NCBI GenBank assembly: GCA_945870575.1
Contig: CAMBSK010000034.1
Coordinates: 1 to 21,709, forward strand
Length of the DNA stretch: 21,709 bases
Source of the DNA: Bordetella parapertussis
GTDB taxonomy: Bacteria > Pseudomonadota > Gammaproteobacteria > Burkholderiales > Burkholderiaceae_C
Direction of reading: 5' to 3'
In this document: one piece after another, positions 7,214-14,954 of the stretch
Numbering within the stretch: the first letter of the stretch is position 1
How the letters are laid out: the number at the start of each line of letters is the position of its first letter
Translations under genes and position numbers: made by a program
Notes under the pieces: generated by a model
Databases searched by the model: none
What the model saw: the letters and a program-made list of their open reading frames with translations, nothing else
What the model was told of the DNA's origin: nothing

Positions 7214-8476
7214 ATGGCAAACACCACGCACAATGAATCCTTGACACCCATCGGACCCACCGAGCGAGTGTTCACTTGGTACTCACACGCGTCGCTTTGG
7301 TTCAGCTTGGGCGTCGGACTGCTTGTCATGCAGGTCGGTGCTTACTTGGTTCCCCGGTTGGGCACGCAAGAAGCCCTTTTGGTCACCATCGTGGGTTCCA
7401 TCGTGGGCGCGGGCTTGCTTGCTTGGGTGGCCAAAGTGGGTTGTGACACTGGCTTGTCTAGCGCAGGTCTCATGCACCAAGTGTTTGGCAGCAGTTTTGC
7501 GCGGTTGCCCGTGATGCTCAATATTGTTCAATTGATCGGATGGACCACGTTTGAGTTGGTGATCATGCGCGATGGCACGCTGGCCATGACAAATGCCACG
7601 CATTGGTCTGCCCCCTATGCAGCGACTTTGCTCTGGGGTGTGGTTTTGGTGGTGCTGATGACCGGTTCCATGCTGGGCTTGGTGCGCAGCTTCCTCAGTC
7701 GCTTTGGATTGCCGTTGGTGGTGTTGTCGCTGCTGTGGTTGAGCTGGCAATTCATCGGCATGTTGCAAACACAAGGTTTGGAGAGTTTTTGGAACAAGCC
7801 CGGCAACGATCAAAAAAATTACATGCTGGCCATGGAGTTGGTGATCGCCATGCCTGTGTCTTGGTTGCCGCTGATAGCTGACTACGCACGCTTTGGCAAA
7901 AACAGCCGTTCTGCAATGACCGGCAGTTGGCTCGGCTACGCATTGGCCAACATCTGGTGCTATGCATTGGGCGTGATGGTGATCAGTGTGTCAGCCCCGG
8001 ATGCCAATTTGGTCAACACTTTGTTGCTGGCGCAAGGCGGCTTGCTTGCGCTGGGTCTGATCTTGCTGGATGAACTTGATAATGCCTATGGCGATGTGTA
8101 CAGCGCATCTGTCAACAGCCACAGTATTTTTTCGGGCACCAGTACCAAGCATTGGGGCATCTTGATCGCGGTGCTGTGCACGGGTTTGGCCATGGTGTTG
8201 CCCATGCACAGTCTTGAACCTTTCCTATTGACCTTGAGTTCAGTCTTCTTGCCTCTGTTTGGCGTGATTCTGGGTCGCATGGGTTTTGGCTACAGCAGCA
8301 CGATGACGTCTAAGGTGGACATAAAAGCCGTGTTTTCGTGGTTGGCAGGCATTGCGCTGTACCAACTGTGCATACAACTTGAATCGCCATGGGGCTCTGC
8401 ACTGCCGAGCTTGATGTTGACTTTGTTGCTGGGCTGGCTGACCCGCCCTGTCAACTCAAAGGCTTCAATTGCATAA
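7214..8476 (+). CDS. cytX: Hydroxymethylpyrimidine (HMP) transporter CytX, NCS1 family
   Basis: This 420-residue inner-membrane permease with about 12 hydrophobic helices belongs to the NCS1 nucleobase transporter family. The N-terminus FTWYSHASLWFSLGVGLLVM and the segment IVQLIGWTTFELVIM are typical of the CytX branch, which is linked to thiamin genes and thought to import the pyrimidine precursor of thiamin. The upstream TPP riboswitch strongly supports that role. The ATG follows GGAAAA by a short spacer. The last 26 bp overlap the 3' end of thiD, which is on the opposite strand. ThiD would phosphorylate the imported HMP, so transporter and kinase are paired functionally though convergent. 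Confidence 0.9.
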   Translation: MANTTHNESLTPIGPTERVFTWYSHASLWFSLGVGLLVMQVGAYLVPRLGTQEALLVTIVGSIVGAGLLAWVAKVGCDTGLSSAGLMHQVFGSSFARLPVMLNIVQLIGWTTFELVIMRDGTLAMTNATHWSAPYAATLLWGVVLVVLMTGSMLGLVRSFLSRFGLPLVVLSLLWLSWQFIGMLQTQGLESFWNKPGNDQKNYMLAMELVIAMPVSWLPLIADYARFGKNSRSAMTGSWLGYALANIWCYALGVMVISVSAPDANLVNTLLLAQGGLLALGLILLDELDNAYGDVYSASVNSHSIFSGTSTKHWGILIAVLCTGLAMVLPMHSLEPFLLTLSSVFLPLFGVILGRMGFGYSSTMTSKVDIKAVFSWLAGIALYQLCIQLESPWGSALPSLMLTLLLGWLTRPVNSKASIA

Positions 8477-9305
8477 CCACTGGCGCAAACCCATGGTTCA
8501 AGGGGCCGTGACCTTCACCGGTTTTCACAGCGGCCCCACTTGCTATGGCTTGGCGAATAAATGCGCGTGCAGCCGCCACCGCGTCAGCCATGGTTTTGCC
8601 CGAGGCCAAATGAGCGGCAATTGCAGAAGACAAACTGCAACCGGTGCCATGCACATTGCGGCTGTGAATGCGGGTCGCTTCAAACACCACGGCATCACTG
8701 CCAGGAGTTTGCAACACATCGCACAACACATCGCCGGGCAAATGGCCACCCTTGAGCAAAACGGCTTTCGCGCCCATGTCAAGCAATGCCTGAGCCGCGT
8801 TATGCAATTGATCAACAGCGGTCAAGGGTTGTTGCAACAACAGCGAAGCTTCATCCAAATTGGGCGTGACCAATTGCACGCGCGGAAACAGTTCTTTCAC
8901 CAGCACAGAGACGGTTTCTTCGGCAATCAAACGGTCGCCACTGGTAGCCACCATCACCGGATCAAGCACCACCTGCTTCAATCCGTAATGGTCAATAGCC
9001 CAGGCGACCACTTCAACCACGTCGGGCGAATGCAACATGCCGATCTTGACCGCGTCCACGCCGATATCGTCCAGCACCGATTGCAATTGCGCTTTCAAAA
9101 AACTGGCAGGCACGCCGTGAATCGCTTGCACGCCCAAGGTGTTTTGGGCCGTCAACGCGGTGATGGCGGTCATGCCGTAGCAACCCAAAGCCGCAAAGGT
9201 TTTCAAGTCGGCTTGAATGCCGGCGCCGCCGCCGCTGTCAGACCCGGCGATGCTGAGCAGACGTGCGTATTGACCGGTGAGAGTAATGTTTTGCATGGCA
9301 TGCAT
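8451..9305 (-). CDS. thiD: Hydroxymethylpyrimidine/phosphomethylpyrimidine kinase
   Basis: ThiD phosphorylates HMP to HMP-P and then HMP-PP for thiamin synthesis, in the cytoplasm. The ribokinase-fold signature SIAGSDSGGGAGIQADLKTF is near the N-terminus, VVLDPVMVATSGD in the middle, and the anion-hole motif NVHGTGCSLSSAIAAHLA near the C-terminus. Length (284 residues from ATG 9305) is slightly above the usual ~265-270 because of N-terminal residues. ATG 9296 (281 residues) is an equally good start; neither has a clear Shine-Dalgarno sequence. It is transcribed against cytX (26-bp overlap at the 3' ends) and divergently from thiO. No fused ThiE domain is present. Confidence 0.93.
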   Translation of the reverse strand: MHAMQNITLTGQYARLLSIAGSDSGGGAGIQADLKTFAALGCYGMTAITALTAQNTLGVQAIHGVPASFLKAQLQSVLDDIGVDAVKIGMLHSPDVVEVVAWAIDHYGLKQVVLDPVMVATSGDRLIAEETVSVLVKELFPRVQLVTPNLDEASLLLQQPLTAVDQLHNAAQALLDMGAKAVLLKGGHLPGDVLCDVLQTPGSDAVVFEATRIHSRNVHGTGCSLSSAIAAHLASGKTMADAVAAARAFIRQAIASGAAVKTGEGHGPLNHGFAPVVMQLKPLS

Positions 9306-9339
9306 TATCAACAAAGCCGCTCAGACTTTGCTCACCACC

Positions 9340-9344
9340 AAGGA
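9340..9344 (+). promoter_or_regulatory. Ribosome binding site that decides the thiO start
   Basis: AAGGA sits 7 bp before GTG 9352. The encoded protein then begins (M)VKHLNCVVLGAG, directly before the FAD-binding strand as expected for ThiO. Upstream in-frame ATG and GTG codons (9277-9295) lack such a site and lie inside the thiD coding start. Confidence 0.65.
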
Positions 9345-9351
9345 CAAACCG

Positions 9352-10431
9352 GTGGTTAAACATTTGAATTGCGTGGTGCTGGGTGCGGGATTGATGGGCC
9401 GTTTGCTGGCGCACGCATTGGCCACAGCAGGTCACAGCGTTAGCCTGTATGAAGCAAGCGGCGAGGACGGCATGGGCGCGGCCGCTCGCGTGGCCGCCTC
9501 CATGTTGGCACCTTTGGCGGAGTCCGCCATCACCGAGTGGCCAGTGGTAGACATGGGGCAATACAGCTTGCAGCGCTGGCCCGCATTGATACAACAATTA
9601 CCAACGCCGGTGTACTTCCAACAGCAAGGCACATTGATACTCTGGCATAAACAGGATGCGCCTCAGGCGCGAATGCTGGTGGATAAGTTACAGATCAACA
9701 GCCGTCAACTGCCGCCTGATTGCACGCCGCAAAACCTGGACAACGCGTCATTGCACCGGCTTGAACCCGAGCTGTCCGGTAAGTTTCAGCAAGGCTTGTA
9801 TTTGCCGGGTGAAGGCCAATTGGACAACCGACAGTTACTGGCAGGTTTGCTGAAATCCTTGCAACATCAAAAGGTAGATACATATTGGCACAGCGCTAAA
9901 TCGCTAGATGATCTGGCTGCCTTCCAAAACGAGGGGGCAGACTGGGTGTTTGACTGCCGTGGCACAGGTGCTTCTTCTGACTGGACCCATCTGCGAGGCG
10001 TGCGTGGGGAAGTCATTCGTTTGTTTGCGCCCGAGGTTAACTTACAACGGCCAGTAAGACTGATGCACCCGCGCTACCCACTTTACATCGCGCCCAAGCA
10101 AGACCATGTGTATGTGATCGGCGCCACCGAGATTGAAAGTGATGACAGATCAGAAGCCAGCGTTCGCTCTACCCTGGAGCTACTGAGCGCGGCCTACAGT
10201 TTGCACAGCGGTTTTGCCGAGGCGCGCATTTTGGAAATCAACACCCAACTTCGACCTGCTTTAAAAAACAACTTACCTGGCATTCGCCGTGTCGGTGACA
10301 CATGCCTGCAAATCAACGGCTTGTATCGCCATGGTTTTTTGATCGCGCCTGCCATGCTGGACGCAGTGCTGGCACTGGTACAAGGCGATACATCATTGGC
10401 TGAGCGGTTTGCATTGGTAGAAGAAAACTGA
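9352..10431 (+). CDS. thiO: Glycine oxidase / FAD-dependent oxidoreductase ThiO
   Basis: ThiO oxidises glycine to iminoglycine (dehydroglycine), the C2-N donor for the thiazole ring made by ThiG. The Rossmann FAD motif VVLGAGLMGRLLAHALATAG starts at about residue 7, and the DAO-type C-terminal part contains RPALKNNLPGIRRVGDTCLQINGLYRHGFLIAP, including the arginine and Gly-Leu-x-Arg-His-Gly segment common to the family. With the GTG start at 9352 the protein is 360 residues, close to Bacillus ThiO (369). The usual alternative is a longer form beginning at ATG 9295. It opens the thiO-thiS-thiG-thiE operon; thiS follows after one base. Confidence 0.9.
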   Translation: MVKHLNCVVLGAGLMGRLLAHALATAGHSVSLYEASGEDGMGAAARVAASMLAPLAESAITEWPVVDMGQYSLQRWPALIQQLPTPVYFQQQGTLILWHKQDAPQARMLVDKLQINSRQLPPDCTPQNLDNASLHRLEPELSGKFQQGLYLPGEGQLDNRQLLAGLLKSLQHQKVDTYWHSAKSLDDLAAFQNEGADWVFDCRGTGASSDWTHLRGVRGEVIRLFAPEVNLQRPVRLMHPRYPLYIAPKQDHVYVIGATEIESDDRSEASVRSTLELLSAAYSLHSGFAEARILEINTQLRPALKNNLPGIRRVGDTCLQINGLYRHGFLIAPAMLDAVLALVQGDTSLAERFALVEEN

Positions 10432-10432
10432 T

Positions 10433-10645
10433 ATGGACACGCATCGCATTCAAGTTTGGATCAACCAAGTCGCTAAAGAGTTGAAGGCACCAGCGCATTT
10501 GTCTGATGCGATAGCTGCCGCCGGGGTCAAGCCACCGTTTGCCGCGGCGGTGAACTTGCAGTTTGTACCGAAAAAAAACTATGCCAGCCATATTTTGCAA
10601 ACCGGCGACAAGATTGAATTGATCGTGCCGGTCACAGGAGGATGA
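10433..10645 (+). CDS. thiS: Sulfur carrier protein ThiS
   Basis: This is a 70-residue ubiquitin-fold sulfur carrier. The essential C-terminal Gly-Gly is present (PVTGG), where thiocarboxylate forms and delivers sulfur to ThiG. The body shows the family pattern of AIAAAGVKPPFAAAVNLQFV and LQTGDKIELIVPVTGG. The ATG is one base after the thiO stop. The last codons (gga gga tga) also form the Shine-Dalgarno sequence of thiG, tying the synthesis of the two partners together. No thiF adenylyltransferase is in this window, so activation must be encoded elsewhere. Confidence 0.93.
   Translation: MDTHRIQVWINQVAKELKAPAHLSDAIAAAGVKPPFAAAVNLQFVPKKNYASHILQTGDKIELIVPVTGG
10636..10641 (+). promoter_or_regulatory. 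Shine-Dalgarno AGGAGG of thiG inside the thiS Gly-Gly codons
   Basis: A consensus AGGAGG ends 5 bp before the TTG start of thiG. It supports the rare TTG start; an ATG at 10642 is out of frame. Confidence 0.75.
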
Positions 10646-10646
10646 A

Positions 10647-11441
10647 TTGAACACACACACCGACCCGCTGATCTTGTACGGCGAAACATTTAACAGCCGG
10701 CTGCTGCTGGGCACTTCGCGTTATCCGTCACCACAAGTACTGGCCGATGCGGTGCAACTGGCTCGACCTGCCATGTTGACCGCGTCGCTGCGTCGCCAGA
10801 CCGCGCACGCCGACACTTCTCCTGCGTTCTGGAATTTATTGCGCGACATGAAAGTACCCGTGTTGCCCAACACCGCTGGTTGTCACAGCATTCAAGAAGT
10901 GATCACCACAGCCGAAATGGCGCGCGAATTGTTTGAAACCGATTGGCTGAAACTGGAATTGATAGGTGACGATTACAGCTTGCAACCTGACACCATCAAC
11001 TTAGCCTCGGCCGCGCAACAACTCATTAAAGCAGGCTTTAAGGTGCTGCCCTATTGCACCGAAGACTTGGTCTTGTGTCAGCGGCTGGTCGATGTCGGTT
11101 GTCAAGCCGTCATGCCCTGGGCGGCACCCATAGGTACCGGCAAAGGACCGATCAACCCATACGCTATGCGTTTGTTGCGTGAACGATTGGATGTGCCCTT
11201 GATTGTTGACGCCGGTCTGGGACTGCCTTCGCATGCCTGTCAGGTGATGGAATGGGGATATGACGCAGTGCTGTTGAATACAGCCGTGGCGCTTGCGCAA
11301 AACCCGGTAAGCATGGCGCATGCGTTTGCGCTAGCAGTGCAAGCCGGCAGAGATGCATTTCAGGGCGGTGTCATGCAAGCGCAGGAATCCGCACAAGCCA
11401 GCACGCCATTGTTGGGTACGCCGTTCTGGCATCAGAATTGA
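10647..11441 (+). CDS. thiG: Thiazole synthase
   Basis: ThiG condenses deoxyxylulose 5-phosphate, dehydroglycine and ThiS-thiocarboxylate to the thiamin thiazole phosphate. The TIM-barrel family blocks are all present: LLLGTSRYPSPQ, PVLPNTAGCHS, KLELIGDDYSLQPD, VLPYCTEDLVLC, MPWAAPIGTGKG and IVDAGLGLPSHA. K102 in WLKLELIGDD is the Schiff-base lysine expected for the DXP intermediate. Length (264 residues) is normal. The start is TTG, decided by a consensus Shine-Dalgarno sequence that overlaps the end of thiS; a TTG could limit ThiG output relative to ThiS. The stop overlaps the possible TTG start of thiE. Confidence 0.95.
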   Translation: MNTHTDPLILYGETFNSRLLLGTSRYPSPQVLADAVQLARPAMLTASLRRQTAHADTSPAFWNLLRDMKVPVLPNTAGCHSIQEVITTAEMARELFETDWLKLELIGDDYSLQPDTINLASAAQQLIKAGFKVLPYCTEDLVLCQRLVDVGCQAVMPWAAPIGTGKGPINPYAMRLLRERLDVPLIVDAGLGLPSHACQVMEWGYDAVLLNTAVALAQNPVSMAHAFALAVQAGRDAFQGGVMQAQESAQASTPLLGTPFWHQN

Positions 11442-11452
11442 AAGTCGAGAAC

Positions 11453-12361
11453 ATGGACATACAACAAGTTGCCAAAGAGATTGCCCGCACACACAGCCAA
11501 CTGCTGGCGGGTGAAACATCTACAGTTGAAGTCTTGGTAAAAGAAATTCCCGCAGATTCAACGCCAATATTTGCTGCGGCCTGGCTAGGCGCGCGCCGGC
11601 TGGGTTTTGTGCCGCATGACGCGCAATGCATTGCCAATGCCTGGCAATCACAAACATCGCGTCATGAAGTGTTTGATGCAACAAACTGGCCTTGCGACCC
11701 GCAAGACTTTGCGCTGTCTGCGGCCAATCCCGCCACTGCTTTTGCGCCCTGCCCTCAGTCACTCGGTTTGTACGCGGTGCTGCCGGATTCTGATTGGATT
11801 GCACGCATGGTCGAGCTACAAGTACCCACGGTGCAACTGCGTTTCAAGTCTGACGACCACACAGCCATAGACCAACAAGTAAAAGCTGCGGTCAAAGCAG
11901 TTGAAGGCAGCGACACGCTATTGTTCATCAATGACCACTGGCGGCACGCCATAGATGCCGGTGCTTATGGTGTTCATCTGGGTCAGGAAGACATGGTCGA
12001 TGCTCCGCTGGATGCCATACGAATGGCTGGCTTGCGCCTGGGTTTGAGTTCGCACGGCTACGCTGAAATGCTCAAGGCGCACGCAGCACAACCCAGTTAT
12101 CTGGCATTGGGCGCAGTCTTTCCAACCACACTCAAACGCATGGCCACTGCTCCGCAAGGCCTAGGACGACTTGGCATGTATGCGCGCTTAATGCAAGGTC
12201 AATCGCTGGTGGCCATAGGCGGTATCGACTTAGAACGTCTGCCGGCAGTCATGCAAACAGGCGTGGGCTCGGTAGCATTTGTCAGAGCTATTACGGCGGC
12301 TGTGAATGTGCCTGAAGCGGTTGAAAAATTGCGGATATGCATGAAAGCAAATAAACGCTGA
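11453..12361 (+). CDS. thiE: Thiamin-phosphate synthase with a ~105-residue N-terminal extension
   Basis: The C-terminal ~195 residues are a clear ThiE, joining HMP-PP and thiazole phosphate. Signatures are VQLRFK, LLFINDHWRHAIDAGAYGVHLGQED, GLRLGLSSHG, YLALGAVFPT, APQGL and AIGGI, closest in wording to the enteric ThiE. The homologous region starts only at LGLYAVLPDSDW, near residue 105. The preceding part (helical start, then ..WLGARRLGFVPHDAQCIANAW.., ending in a Pro/Ala/Cys linker) is not a domain I recognise. ATG 11453 gives 302 residues; TTG 11438, overlapping the thiG stop, gives 307. Its place as the last gene of the thiOSGE operon fits the function. The extension may be a degenerate or regulatory domain; no evidence for a second enzyme activity is seen. 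Confidence 0.88.
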   Translation: MDIQQVAKEIARTHSQLLAGETSTVEVLVKEIPADSTPIFAAAWLGARRLGFVPHDAQCIANAWQSQTSRHEVFDATNWPCDPQDFALSAANPATAFAPCPQSLGLYAVLPDSDWIARMVELQVPTVQLRFKSDDHTAIDQQVKAAVKAVEGSDTLLFINDHWRHAIDAGAYGVHLGQEDMVDAPLDAIRMAGLRLGLSSHGYAEMLKAHAAQPSYLALGAVFPTTLKRMATAPQGLGRLGMYARLMQGQSLVAIGGIDLERLPAVMQTGVGSVAFVRAITAAVNVPEAVEKLRICMKANKR

Positions 12362-12593
12362 ATATCGTGCTGGCGTCTTGCTGCATTTGAGTATTTATAA
12401 ACTCATAATATTCATATATTTGATTGAATACATAACTTTATAAGCACCAATTTTGTCATTACTTATTAAAATCAGATGATGTTTTAGATATTCGGCCTCG
12501 TACAAGGGATATTATCCGGCACTCGGACACTGCACAACTCAACTTCAAGCTTGTGCTTAGTCCTAAAAAAGCAAATTATCGGGAGACAGTTTC
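12362..12593. other. AT-rich intergenic leader of the transporter operon
   Basis: These 232 bp hold no gene. There is a weak inverted repeat (TGAGT/ACTCA, 12388-12405) without a T-run, and TTGATT (12420) and TATAAG (12439) boxes whose 13-bp spacing is too short for a normal sigma-70 promoter. GGGAG at 12581-12585 is a good Shine-Dalgarno sequence, 8 bp before ATG 12594. A promoter for the three-gene operon should lie here, but I cannot place it. Confidence 0.5.
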
Positions 12594-14954
12594 ATGAGAA
12601 GTTATATCAATTTCATTGTCCGATTTCGTTGGGCAGTGCTCGCTCTGGTTTTGATTGCCACTGTGTTTTTGCACTTTCGCGGACAGACGCTGACCGTCAT
12701 CATTGACCCTAACAATATCGTACCTCGCTCGCACCCTTTTGTAGCCACCACGCTCAAGGTTGAAGAAGTCTTCGGTTCACGCTATGTGGGTGTCATTGGT
12801 ATCACACCCAAAGAAGGCGACGTATTCAATACCAAGGTACTGGAAAAAGTGCAGCGCATCACAGCCAAACTGCGCGAGACGCCGCGTGTCGTCAAAGCCA
12901 ATCTGTTGTCAGTCGCTGCACGTCGGGCCAAGGACATTCGCGGCACCGACGAAGGCATGGAAGTCAAGCAAATGATGACGGACGTGCCGACCACGCCGGA
13001 ACAAATGGCCATCTTGAAAGATGCGCTACAGCGAAACACGGCTTACATGAACTCCGTTGTTTCGGAAGACTTCAAAACCATCACCATTCTGGCCGAGGTG
13101 CGCGACGCCACCCCCGCTGAATTGAAAGAAGGCAAAGGCGGTTTCTCTTACGTCAACAACAAAATTGTTGAAATCGTAGACGCTGAGCGCGACGACAGCG
13201 TCGACATTGTCGTCACCGGGTACCCTGCATTCCTCGCCTTACTGGAGAAATTTTCCAGCCGCGGCGGCATGCTGCTGCTGATTGCCATTGGCATCATCGG
13301 CGTCATTCACTACGAAGCTTTCCGCACTATGCAAGGCCTGATATTGCCACTGGTCACACCTATTGTTGCCGTCACCTGGGGCAAGGGATTCATGGGTCTG
13401 GCCAATGTGCCGCTGGATATTTTCAACATGACCACGCCTATTTTGATATTGGCAGTGGGAGCCGGACATGCGGTACAGATGCTGAAACGCTATTACGAGG
13501 AATACAACATTCTTCGACAAAACCCGGATCTGACTCCCAAAATGGCTAATCAGCAGGCCGTGATTGAATCGATTGTCAAGATCGGTCCGGTCATGCTGAC
13601 CGCCGGTCTGGTGGCAGCTGCGGGCTTTTTGTCACTGATGATTTTTGACATTGTGTCCATTCGCGTGTTCGGTATCTTTGCCGGCGTCGGTATCCTCAGC
13701 GTGCTGGTCATAGAGATGACTTTGATTCCCGCGCTGCGAGCTGTTCTCCCTGCTCCCGGCGAAAAAGAAGCCCGCATGGAGCGCGAAGAGCGCTTCTGGG
13801 ACCGCGTCACCAATTTTTACGCCAACACTTTGGTCGGAGCTAACCGCAACAAAATTTTCATGATCGCAGGTATTTTGATTGCTTTGGCATTGGCCGGCAT
13901 GTCGCAACTGCGAATTGAAAGTGCGCTGAAAAAATACTTCGATCCCGATTTGCCTTTGCTGGTGGCTGACAAAAAGCTGAATGAACGCATGGCAGGTACG
14001 AACAATATTTACCTGCTGATTGAAGGCGACAAGCCCGACGCCATCAAAGACCCGGCTGTACTCAAAGCAATTGATGAATTGCAGGTCTATTTGACGACAC
14101 GTCCAAATATCGGCAAGGTGATGTCGATAGCCGAGTTCATCAAACGCATGAACCAGTCGATGAACTCTGACAAGCCCGAATTCTTCAAGATTCCTGACAA
14201 GCAGGAAACCATTGCTGAATACCTGCTGCTCTACTCCATGTCAGGTGAACCCGGCGACTTTGACCCGTATGTGGACTACGACTACCGCTTAGCCAATATG
14301 GTGGTCTTTACCCACAGCGACAGCACCGCAGACATGCATGTGCTTTGGAGCGAGATTCAAGCCTTTGTGAAAGATAAGTTCCCGCCGAACATCAAAGTCA
14401 ATATCGGCGGCAGCGTGGCTCAAAGTGCGGCCATCACCGATGTGATCGTGAAAGACAAAATCCTGAACGTGATACAAATTGCCAGCGTGGTGTTGCTCGC
14501 CACAGCATTTGTCTTCCGCTCATTCATTGCCGGTCTTCTGGTGGTCACACCATTGCTTCTTTCAGTCCTGGTCAATATGGGTCTGATGGGTTGGCTGGGC
14601 ATGCGTTTGAACGTACCCACCGCCTTGACCTCGGCGCTGGCCATCGGCATCGGTGCCGACTACGCGATTTACATGCTGTTCCGTTTGCGCGAGGAAGTCG
14701 CCAAAGGCACAGAACTCGAACTCGCTGTTCACAAAGTGCTGAATACCGCTGGTAAAGCCTGTTTGTTCGTGGCCTCTGCTGTGGCCGGTGGCTATGCAGT
14801 GCAAGCCGGTTCTCGCGGCTACTACCCGCACACATGGACGGCTATTTTGATCGGTACCGCCATGCTGGTCAGCGTCACGGCTGCATTAACCGTGATGCCT
14901 GCCTTGGTGCTCAAATTCCGTCCTTCATTCATCTTCAAAGGAGCCAAAAAATGA
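12594..14954 (+). CDS. MMPL/RND-superfamily inner-membrane transporter
   Basis: This is a 786-residue protein with the two-fold RND layout: TM1 at about 12-28, a periplasmic loop to ~224, TM2-6 at about 225-380, a cytoplasmic linker rich in charged residues (388-405), TM7 at about 420-437, a second periplasmic loop to ~622, and TM8-12 at about 624-772. The loops are much shorter than in AcrB-type drug pumps, so it fits the MMPL/COG1033 'predicted exporter' branch that includes HpnN-like lipid exporters. TM10 carries the GIGADYAIYM motif with the aspartate (D689) of the proton relay. The matching TM4 motif reads LAVGAGHAVQML, with Gly-His in place of Asp-Tyr. It is followed by a LolA-like protein and a beta-barrel with ATGA overlaps. 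A lipid or hydrophobic substrate is an inference; no membrane-fusion protein or TolC gene is nearby. Confidence 0.88.
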   Translation: MRSYINFIVRFRWAVLALVLIATVFLHFRGQTLTVIIDPNNIVPRSHPFVATTLKVEEVFGSRYVGVIGITPKEGDVFNTKVLEKVQRITAKLRETPRVVKANLLSVAARRAKDIRGTDEGMEVKQMMTDVPTTPEQMAILKDALQRNTAYMNSVVSEDFKTITILAEVRDATPAELKEGKGGFSYVNNKIVEIVDAERDDSVDIVVTGYPAFLALLEKFSSRGGMLLLIAIGIIGVIHYEAFRTMQGLILPLVTPIVAVTWGKGFMGLANVPLDIFNMTTPILILAVGAGHAVQMLKRYYEEYNILRQNPDLTPKMANQQAVIESIVKIGPVMLTAGLVAAAGFLSLMIFDIVSIRVFGIFAGVGILSVLVIEMTLIPALRAVLPAPGEKEARMEREERFWDRVTNFYANTLVGANRNKIFMIAGILIALALAGMSQLRIESALKKYFDPDLPLLVADKKLNERMAGTNNIYLLIEGDKPDAIKDPAVLKAIDELQVYLTTRPNIGKVMSIAEFIKRMNQSMNSDKPEFFKIPDKQETIAEYLLLYSMSGEPGDFDPYVDYDYRLANMVVFTHSDSTADMHVLWSEIQAFVKDKFPPNIKVNIGGSVAQSAAITDVIVKDKILNVIQIASVVLLATAFVFRSFIAGLLVVTPLLLSVLVNMGLMGWLGMRLNVPTALTSALAIGIGADYAIYMLFRLREEVAKGTELELAVHKVLNTAGKACLFVASAVAGGYAVQAGSRGYYPHTWTAILIGTAMLVSVTAALTVMPALVLKFRPSFIFKGAKK

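Noticed and set aside
8469..9359. A 296-codon plus-strand frame opposite thiD
   Set aside because: It is the antisense of thiD, rich in His, Gln and Arg as expected of a shadow, and thiD has full family motifs.
12388..12405. TGAGT/ACTCA inverted repeat after thiE as a terminator
   Set aside because: The stem is only 5 bp, AT-rich, and has no T-run.
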